DNA from: Setomelanomma holmii
Lineage: Eukaryota; Ascomycota; Dothideomycetes; Pleosporales; Phaeosphaeriaceae
Length of the DNA: 64,000 nucleotides
Reading direction: 5' to 3'
Assembly: GCA_010015745.1 (NCBI GenBank)
Contig: ML978172.1
Coordinates: 310,001-374,000, forward strand
Each line of letters opens with the position of its first letter. Position 1 is the first letter of the stretch. Shown piece by piece: positions 57,131-64,000 of the stretch. The position numbers and the translations under genes are program-made. The notes beneath the pieces were generated by a model, which saw only the letters and a list, made by a program, of their open reading frames with translations, was not told the DNA's origin and made no database searches.

Positions 57131-58250
57131 ATGACTTCCACATCGACCATGACCGAGCAAATTGGAGTGATTGAGCAGTCAGACAAGCAGCATGCCACCG
57201 AACAGCTACTCCGAACGGCCGATGACTTACATACAAAGCCTTTGTGGGCACAAATGACTCGACTGAATCCTCCACTACCAAATCCTAAATGCCAACCTCA
57301 CGTTTGGGAATATGACAAGATTCGACCAAGCCTGCTGCAAGCAGGTGAACTTATCTCGGAGAAGCAGGCAGAACGTCGCGTATTGATGCTCGTGAATCCG
57401 TCTCGAGGCAAGCTATGCGCCATTTGCTTGCACCATCTTGATTGGCTAACCCCCAGCCTAGATGCACCTTATACAACCGACACAATCTATGCTGGACTTC
57501 AATTAGTCATGCCGAACGAGACCGCACCAGCTCATCGTCACACTGCCTTTGCTTGCCGCTTCATCATCGAAGGCAATGGAGGCTTCACGGCAGTCCATGG
57601 CCGCCGCATCCAGATGCAGCGTGGCGACGTTATTCTGACGCCTACTTGGAATTGGCACGACCACGGCAAAGATGGCGCAGGGCCAATGATTTGGCTCGAC
57701 GGTCTCGATCTACCAAACTTCGTTCACTTTCCAGTGCATTTCGTGGAACACTATGCCGATCCGCGATATCCAGCCGAAAATATGGATAGCATGGCTTCTC
57801 CGATTGTGTTTCCATGGCCACGCATGAAGGCTATACTTGACAGCGGAAGTGACGATAGTACTACGGAACGGTATTTGAAAGTCAACAAATCCGAGAGTAG
57901 GTAAAGACGCGAAGCTCATCGGCAAAATATGCTGATTAGACCCAGTAAGCCGTACCCTCGGCGCAGCAGCGACTCGTATTTCCGCTGGAAAAGCCACCGC
58001 CGAGATACAAGAAACTGCTTCATCTATCTTCCATGTCATCGAAGGCTCAGGAAAGTCCATCATCGCGGGGAAGACATTCTTTTGGAAAAAGGGCGACACT
58101 TTCTGTGTTCCGGCATGGCATGCCTACCTGCACCATGCAAACGATGATGAGCCAGTGTACCTGTACAGGGTCCATGATGAGCCTATGCTCAAGGCTCTTG
58201 GCTTTTACCGTTGCAGTGACCAAGATGTGGAATCGCTGGTTTCTGAGTGA
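57131..58250 (+). CDS. Gentisate 1,2-dioxygenase
   Basis: Model: 57131-57407, 57462-57896 and 57946-58250, 338 residues, near the usual 340-350. Two cupin modules: the first carries the metal ligands in TAPAHRHTAF (His117, His119) and PTWNWHDHG (His158, His160), with YTTDTIYAGLQLVMPNE before them and MIWLDGLDLPNFVHFPVHF after. The second reads SSIFHVIEGSGKSIIAGKTF and CVPAWHAYLHH. The enzyme opens the ring of gentisate with Fe2+ and O2 to give maleylpyruvate. The first intron (54 nt) has a GC donor (GCAAGC), branch GCTAAC and a TAG acceptor; it is in frame and stop-free, so retention would add 18 residues inside the first cupin. The second intron uses GTAGGT. Confidence 0.93.
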
Positions 58251-58570
58251 TGACTGGAGCAGACCAACCCATAAAGATAGCAATACGATGCCTTTTCTTC
58301 AAGTGTGTCTCATATTGAACGTTAACGAGCCCGACAGCTTACCAAGAGGCGTGTTTTCAACTGATTCGAAGTTTGGCGCAAAGTGCAGCGACTGCGTAGG
58401 AAGCCCATTCAGTCATGCATCTGCGCTGCCTCGACCCCGCCTTCTGCGACACGCTCTTTTTGGAGGCATGTGTCATCACTGTACTTTCCCTCCCCGCGGA
58501 CACAATGGTACAGCTGTTGGTATTCAAACTAGCCAAGCGTCGACGTTGTAGCATTCACTACCTTCCTCTC
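58251..58570. other. 3' flanks of convergent genes
   Basis: 320 bases between the ends of the dioxygenase and hydrolase genes. Nothing recognised. Confidence 0.4.
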
Positions 58571-59520
58571 TCAAACAAACTTCACACCATTCCTCAACGT
58601 CCCGATCCTGCTAATCGACACCTCCATAACCGTACCCGGCACAAGATATTTCGGTGGCTTCAATCCCGCTCCCACCCCACCAGGCGTGCCAGTCATAATC
58701 ACCGAGCCTTTCCTCAGCGTCGTGCCTTGCGAGAGATAGTGTACAAGGTATGCACAATCAAATAACAAATCGCTTACGTATTCTTCCTGCCTTGCTTCTC
58801 CATCTACGATTGTTCGCAGCAACAGCTCTTTCGGATCACCGACCGATTCCGAGGAGATGAGCGCAGGGCCGATAGGAGCGAATGTATCGAAGCCCTTTGA
58901 GAAACCCCATTGCGGTATGCCGCCCGCTAGCTTCGGATCGCGCTGCAACTTTCTGGAGGAAATGTCATTGCCGGCAGTATACGCTGCTACGAAGTCGAGT
59001 GCGTTTTCGAGAGCAACATTCTTTGCATCCTTGCCGATGATCAAGACTAGCTCGCCCTCGTAGTCTGCTTGGTCGTCTTGGGCAATCTTGGGGATTTCCA
59101 CGTCTACATTGTGGTCGTGAATGCAGGTTGTTGGCTTGAAGAAGATGAATGGAAATGGCGGCGGTGTACGTCCTGCTTCCCGAACTGGCTGGATGTTAGC
59201 TTGTTTCCACCACGCATGGACAGTGTATGTCACGGAGACCTACTATGTTTCGCATAATTCAAACCGACGCAGCGCAAGATATCGACGTCCTGGGCCGTCA
59301 AAGGCCCGAGAAGCTTCTTGACCGTGACGACTTCATCCGACACTCTTGTATGACCAGTGGTGTCGTAGATGTCGTCTCCAACTATGACCTTTGCTTGTAG
59401 CTTGGTTTCTTCCGTCGCGCAACCCAGATCGAAGTCCGGGGAAGGTAAGATGGGCTCTCCTCGAAGAACTCGGCCGTCTGTCGCGACGAAACGAATTAAG
59501 CGTGTCCAGGCGGCACGCAT
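58571..59520 (-). CDS. Fumarylacetoacetase-family hydrolase (fumaryl-/maleylpyruvate hydrolase-like)
   Basis: Exons 59520-59244 and 59184-58571 on the minus strand, 296 residues. The N-terminal part is MRAAWTRLIRFVATDGRVLR up to LRCVGLNYAKH; the 59-nt intron (GTAGGT donor) then joins it through Ile to REAGRTPPPFPFIFFKPTT. Catalytic and metal-binding features: ADYEGELVLIIGKDA (Glu/Glu), AGNDISSRKLQ, PQWGFSKGFDTFAPIGPAL and TLRKGSVIMTGTPGGVG. These are hallmarks of acylpyruvate hydrolases. Next to gentisate dioxygenase the natural substrate would be maleylpyruvate or, after isomerisation, fumarylpyruvate, giving pyruvate plus maleate or fumarate. No glutathione-dependent isomerase gene is visible in the window, so direct cleavage or an isomerase elsewhere is implied. 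Confidence 0.92.
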
Positions 59521-60129
59521 CGTGATCGAACTTGGAAGAAAATTGGAGTGAGCCACGACACACAAAACTTCGGCACCTTTTGTCATACATTGTGGCGATG
59601 CACTCTGGATACCATGCGATCGCTATCGGATGTGCAGTGCCAACGGACCGAAGTGACCAAAGTGTAGTCATCCGAGTCTTCAGTGTGGAGCGTCGGGTAA
59701 GGCAGATTGCTGCGGCAGCTGTTCGAGCGAGTTCGATAGTCTTGTCTGTCCTGAAATGCCCACTCCAACATAGCGTGCGTAGGAGTGTAACAGCCCAATG
59801 AGACGATGCTGCGCATTCGGGGAGTTAAGCCAGCACTCCCGGAGCCACACTTTGAACCAACGTACACGCCCAGCAAGCAACTACCATCCACAGATACCGA
59901 CTTTCATTCGAATATACGAGTGACGCGTCTCGTCCAGGATACCGCTCTAGAAGGGTATGTTCGGCGGACGAAATATGGGTGCGCTGAAAAGTGTATGTCC
60001 ACAGCAACTTAGGTAGATCTCACTTCCGAATGCAACACAGCAGTCTTGGCCATTATCATACCACTCACATCACCTTTTCTTCAACACTATTCCTGCCAAA
60101 CTTCAATTTCCACTCACCCAACGTGCAAG
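59521..60129. promoter_or_regulatory. Divergent promoter of the hydrolase and carotenoid-oxygenase genes
   Basis: 609 bases with one CGGGGAGTTA copy almost exactly midway. Frames in this stretch are short and not family-like. Confidence 0.5.
59818..59827 (+). promoter_or_regulatory. Cluster motif copy between hydrolase and oxygenase genes
   Basis: CGGGGAGTTA, 298 bp from the hydrolase start and 303 bp from the oxygenase start. The flanks ATT and AG resemble those of the 16-base word elsewhere (GTT and GG). Confidence 0.6.
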
Positions 60130-61733
60130 ATGGCCGGCCACTTCAAATCCACACGCGCACCCACCTCATTCCCCTCCCTCCCTCAATTCCAAGAATTCAT
60201 GAAGCCATGTCGCTTCGAAGGAGAGATACAAAACCTCACTCATCGCGGCCACATACCGGAAGAAATCAATGGCACGTTCTACCGTGTCATGCCTGATCCA
60301 CAATTCCCGTCGTTCATCGAGAACGATCCGTGGTTCAATGGAGACGGAAATATCAGTGCGTTCAGGATCAAGGATGGGAGATGTGATTTCAAGCAGCGAT
60401 ACGTAAGGACGGAGAAGTTTGTAAGAGAGAGAGAGGCGAAGAGAGCATTACTCGGTATGCAAGACTCTCCGGTATACTCAAATGTGCTCACGTTTCGCAG
60501 GCAAATACCGCAACAAATACACAGATGCCGTCGAATTCAAAATCCGCAGTACGGCAAATACCAACATTCTCTACTTCAACGGCCGCCTGCTCGCATGCAA
60601 AGAGGACTCCCCTCCATATGCCATGGATCCCTCAACGCTCGAAACGATTGGCCTGGAGACGTTCGACGGCCAATTACCCTGTGTGACATTCACCGCGCAT
60701 CCAAAGTTGGACGACGATACGGGCGAACTAGTGTGTTTCGGGTACGAAGCCAAAGGCGACGGGACGCCCGATGTGTGCTATTTCTCCATCGATGCCAGCG
60801 GCAAGTGCATTGAAACTGTGTGGCTCGTAGCGCCGATTGTGGCCATGATACATGATTTCGCCGTGACCAAGAACTGGGTTCGTTCACTCCCTGGTGTTTC
60901 TTGCACAGCTACTGACAGCTGGGGTGTAGGTTATTTTCCCAATCATCCCGCAGACATGCGATATCGAACGCATGAAAGTAGGCGGCGAACACTGGCAATG
61001 GGACCCCAACGTCCCGTTCTATCTCGGCGTCTTACCGCGTCGCGGCGCTACAGGTGCAGATGTGAAATGGTTCCGCGCGCCCAACGCCTTTCCAGGACAC
61101 ACTGTAAACGCGTACGAAGATGCCGCTGGGAACATCGTTTTCGACCTCCCTTTGACAGACAAGAATGTGTTCTTCTGGTGGCCCGATACACACGGAAATG
61201 CACCTAGTCCAGAAGAAATTTCAGCACAGTTGGTACGGTTTAGATTCGATCCGCGGTCTGGGGACTTGGAGTTGCCTGCGCATGAAGTTTTGAGCGAGGA
61301 AGATTGCGAGTTTCCGCGTATTGATGATAGGTTCGCGGGAAAGGAACATTCCCGCACCTTCATGAACGTCATGGATCCGAGTCTTGGGAGCGATTTCTCG
61401 ATCATCATGCCAAGGATGGGCGGGGGCCATCCGCCGTACAATGCGATAGGACATTTCGACTACGCGAGCATGAAGTTGACCAGGTATTTCCCGGGTGCAA
61501 CGCATCTTGCTCAAGAGCCGGTATTTGTGGCGAGGAAGGGCGCGAGTGTAGCTGAGGGGGATGGATGGGTTATTGTGCTCGTGAATAATTATGCTTCGAT
61601 GGGCAGCGAGCTGCATATTGTTGATGCTAGAGACTTCACCTTGCCCGTGGCGGTCATCGATCTTCCAATTCGATTGAGGGCGGGTTTGCATGGGAATTGG
61701 GTTGATAGTCAGGAGTTGGCGTTGTCGAAGTGA
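60130..61733 (+). CDS. Carotenoid/stilbene-cleaving oxygenase (RPE65 superfamily)
   Basis: Model: 60130-60454, 60501-60877 and 60930-61733, 501 residues; introns 46 and 52 nt. The layout is that of lignostilbene and carotenoid dioxygenases: GHIPEEINGTFYRVMPDPQF, WFNGDGNISAFRIKDGRCDF, then VTFTAHPKLDDDTGELVCFG (a metal His), VAMIHDFAVTKNWVIFPIIP (second His), HTVNAYEDAAGNIVFDLP (third) and the C-terminal GLHGNWVDSQELALSK (fourth). Four His residues hold Fe2+ in the seven-bladed propeller. Beside a gentisate pathway it may cleave the double bond of a stilbene or phenylpropene to an aromatic aldehyde, rather than a carotenoid. That role is inferred from context only. It is divergent from the hydrolase gene. 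Confidence 0.92.
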
Positions 61734-61895
61734 TGTGCTTCGGCATGTGACTCGCGATGGATGGCGGAATGGGGATTGAGGTCCAGGGGGGCAGGATATC
61801 GGATAGCCATCTACCATGCAGCGGCTAACATCGCGGTGAAGCTGTTCAATTTCGTAATGCTTGATGGTCCGATCTTTCTGTTCCCTGTTGTTGGC

Positions 61896-62999
61896 TCAGC
61901 TCTCCACTTCCCAAGTTAGCGTATCTCGTCCTTCGAATTGCATGACTGTCCACCCGTTCTTTCCTCCGAATCCCTGCGCACTCATAGCAAACCACTTCTC
62001 CTCCTCTTCTTGATCCATGTCAACATCTTGTGTCCCATTGACCTTGCTCTTTCCCCGGAAGACCTCCTTCTTGACCGCGAGAAACTCGTCGCGTACCCAA
62101 GCCGGCGGTATGAACCCCTTCCACCTCACACAAACCAATTCGCGCGTCGCAATCCCCGACCCTAGATCCGGAACCTCATACCGCGAAAGATGCGCATCAA
62201 TGCTGTCCCCCGCCCTGATTCTCGGCGAATCAAGACTGACCAAATTCAACCACTCCAACAAATTCAACGCCTCCTCCTGCTCACACAACCCTTCTAACCC
62301 TCCCTTCTTAAGCACCGGCACCTCCAAACCCTGCATCTTCCTTACATTCGGCTCCACCTCTTTCACCCACGGCGCATGCTTACACAGCACCTCCCTCCCC
62401 TCGCCCAGCGCCTCTCGACTGCCCTCATTAAAGTTCCACCACAACCAGTTCAAACTTTGATCCAGCACATTCTTACACGCCCACTCCAGCCTGCCAAACC
62501 CGCCTTTGCCATGCTTCATACTCGGCAGCTTCAAATCGTACGTCACGACCCAGCGTTGCTTCTGGTGTTTCTTGCCGCCGTCTTCGATCGGGACGCCTTG
62601 TAAGCTGCAGCGCTCGTATGTGCGCCGGTTAAGTTCCAGGCGCAGGACGCCGTTGTATAATTCGATCCGGTTGTCGATCAAGGGACGGCCTTCGCTTAAC
62701 ATTGTGATGTTGCCTTGTTTGATGTATGTGTCTAGGAATTCGGGTTCGAGGAGCTCGGCGAGCTTCATGTGTACGCGCGCATATTGGCCGATGATCGAGT
62801 TGATTTTGTGCTGCACGAGCGTGTAGATTTCGGAGGGGAGGATGAGGTCGAGTGTGTGGGTGAAGGGTTGCTTGTTGATGGCTGTGAAGGGTTGTTTCTT
62901 GGTTGAGACATTTTGTGGATCAATGTAGGATGGGAGGATGCTATGGGTGAAGTAGACTTTCGTGTCGGGGACGTCGTCGGTGCGGTGAATGTCGAGCAT
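61896..62999 (-). CDS. Ribonuclease P/MRP subunit RPP40-like protein
   Basis: Single exon, 367 residues, starting MLDIHRTDDVPDTKVYFTHS. Family-like blocks: ILPSYIDPQNV, LDLILPSEIYTLVQHKI, LYNGVLRLELNRRTYERCSL, RWVVTYDLKLPSMKHGKGGF and ERLEWACKNVLDQS-like LNWLWWNF. The C-terminal half contains ALNLLEWLNLVSLDSPRI, VPDLGSGIATRELVCVRWKG and FIPPAWV. This matches the RNase P Rpp40 domain of fungi. The protein belongs to the nuclear RNase P complex that removes tRNA 5' leaders, and may have an RNase MRP role. It lies outside the catabolic cluster and has no cluster motif nearby. Confidence 0.85.
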   Translation of the reverse strand: MLDIHRTDDVPDTKVYFTHSILPSYIDPQNVSTKKQPFTAINKQPFTHTLDLILPSEIYTLVQHKINSIIGQYARVHMKLAELLEPEFLDTYIKQGNITMLSEGRPLIDNRIELYNGVLRLELNRRTYERCSLQGVPIEDGGKKHQKQRWVVTYDLKLPSMKHGKGGFGRLEWACKNVLDQSLNWLWWNFNEGSREALGEGREVLCKHAPWVKEVEPNVRKMQGLEVPVLKKGGLEGLCEQEEALNLLEWLNLVSLDSPRIRAGDSIDAHLSRYEVPDLGSGIATRELVCVRWKGFIPPAWVRDEFLAVKKEVFRGKSKVNGTQDVDMDQEEEEKWFAMSAQGFGGKNGWTVMQFEGRDTLTWEVES

Positions 63000-63467
63000 C
63001 GTGGTGATGTTGGTGTGGAGGTGGAAGAGTCAAGGTAGTTTTTGGATGTGGAGACGTTCAACCCTGAAGCTAGAGCTGCGGCGCGGGTCGCGACGTGGGG
63101 CAGAATTTTTGGGGTCGCGTTCTTCATGCAGCCCTACGACGCGGACTTGGCGCGCGGGCATGTGAACACGACCGAGTTCTTGACCCTGATGTACAAGAGA
63201 CATCTCACATTTTCCGTAAACGCTTTGCTTGAAGCAAGAATTCAGCGACAGGATCAAATCTAGTCGTGCATAGCAAGCAAAGAACCTCAGCAAAATGCAC
63301 AACCACAAACCTCAACAGCCTCGAAGACCACGTTGCCGAACCGTAACGCCCAGCCAAGAACCATCGTTATAACTTCCCATATGGAAATGCCCAGTACCAC
63401 AAAGAATACCTCTTTCTATGCCTTCGGAAACGCCTCTCTATATACGCCCATAACCCGCTCGTGATGC
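63000..63467. other. Intergenic, nothing recognised
   Basis: About 470 bases between the RPP40 start and the end of the sirtuin gene. Frames on the minus strand here (for example 63030-63308) overlap each other and do not look coding. Confidence 0.45.
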
Positions 63468-64000
63468 TCATGCCTGCGCGCTCTTCACAACGCTGTCAAA
63501 TGCTTCATGCTTGATCTCATTCTTGATGGGTTGCGATGCCGGACCCCGAGCCTTGACGCTATACACATGCTCGACTTCGTCCACGGCCTCGACTATGTTC
63601 TCGTGGCCTTCAGGTATCATCTTGTGCTTCAGCGTCCATCCGGCGCGGCGCGCGAGCTCGGCTACGATGACGTCACAGTCGCCGAGGAGGTTGATGTCGA
63701 AATTGATGTGGTGGATGGGCTGTGTTCATGTTAGACAAACGTTTCACAAATGTTCAGTTTACAACTCACATCTCGTGAAATGTAGATCTGCGGGACGTCA
63801 CGAGGCAGAAAGTTGGGAATCTCCGAGACAGGAGCAACCTTCATGCTCGTGCCCATGACAATCACGAGGTCCACCTTGTCCTTGTCGACGTCCTTTAGCC
63901 GGTCGAAGAAGTCGTTGGGCAGCGCTTCGCCAAAGAAGGTGATGTCTGGCTTCATGATGCCCGGCTGCGGGATGTCGTATGCGCCATCTGACTCGGAGTC
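63468..64000 (-). CDS. Sirtuin (Hst2-type NAD-dependent deacetylase), C-terminal part
   Basis: The gene enters from beyond the right edge. Exons visible: 64000-63770 and 63719-63468, one 50-nt intron. The first codons read DSESDGAYDIPQPGIMKPDI, then TFFGEALPNDFF, VDLVIVMGTSMKVAPVSEIP and IYISRD, typical of the sirtuin Rossmann fold after the zinc module (GxxKPDIxFFGE, GTSxxVxP). The second exon, PIHHINFDINLLGDCDVIVA, ends the catalytic core; the tail up to SVVKSAQA is short. The zinc Cys and catalytic His would lie outside the window. Hst2-like enzymes deacetylate H4K16 and cytosolic targets. Confidence 0.9.

Noticed and set aside
1..64000. CRISPR arrays, rRNA genes, operon-style gene groups
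   Set aside because: No regularly spaced repeats or rRNA-like sequence were seen, and gene structure is clearly eukaryotic.

Overview
The window is nuclear DNA of a filamentous ascomycete (Pezizomycotina; the gene families would suit a dothideomycete, but that is an inference). The evidence is many short introns (45-90 nt) with GTAAGT-like donors and CTAAC/CTGAC-like branch sites, typical fungal families (HET domain, Zn2Cys6 regulators, DHA1 transporters, NTF2-like/dienelactone hydrolase proteins) and both-strand, non-operonic gene order. The introns given below were placed by frame continuity, splice signals and family resemblance, not by transcripts.

Layout. 1-6.4 kb: an F-box-like gene cut by the window edge, an F-box/zinc-finger gene, a BTB-like gene with a frameshift and a polytopic membrane protein. 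6.4-26.9 kb: HIR1 histone chaperone subunit, a dienelactone hydrolase/NTF2-like protein with an in-frame stop near its N-terminus, an SDR, a flavin monooxygenase, a secreted yellow/royal-jelly-family protein, a HET-domain protein, a frameshifted methyltransferase, a mitochondrial membrane protein, a DHA1 transporter and EF-1 beta. 27-33.4 kb: HSP78 (mitochondrial ClpB) and the meiotic MutS homologue MSH5. 33.4-46.4 kb: a gene-poor stretch holding only an AflR-type Zn2Cys6 regulator and one Tc1/mariner element with intact ends and a transposase killed by four stop codons. 46.4-48.6 kb: Nudix hydrolase and aldo-keto reductase. 48.7-61.7 kb: a catabolic gene cluster. 61.9-64 kb: RNase P subunit RPP40 and a sirtuin cut by the right edge.

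The most interesting part is the 48.7-61.7 kb cluster: MFS transporter, DUF3237 protein, FAD aromatic-ring hydroxylase, Zn2Cys6 regulator, gentisate 1,2-dioxygenase, fumarylacetoacetase-family hydrolase and a carotenoid/stilbene-cleaving oxygenase. Read together, they suggest uptake, side-chain cleavage and ring hydroxylation of an aromatic compound to gentisate, followed by ring opening and hydrolysis. The 10-bp word CGGGGAGTTA (or TAACTCCCCG) occurs four times in the cluster's promoters, with a one-mismatch copy in a fifth place, so every gene of the cluster has a copy in its upstream region. It is a good candidate for the binding site of the cluster's own regulator. That regulator carries an in-frame TAG late in its reading frame.

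Four otherwise convincing genes carry a single disabling change (two frameshifts, two in-frame stops), and three introns appear to use GC-AG borders. Whether the lesions are real or assembly errors cannot be decided here.
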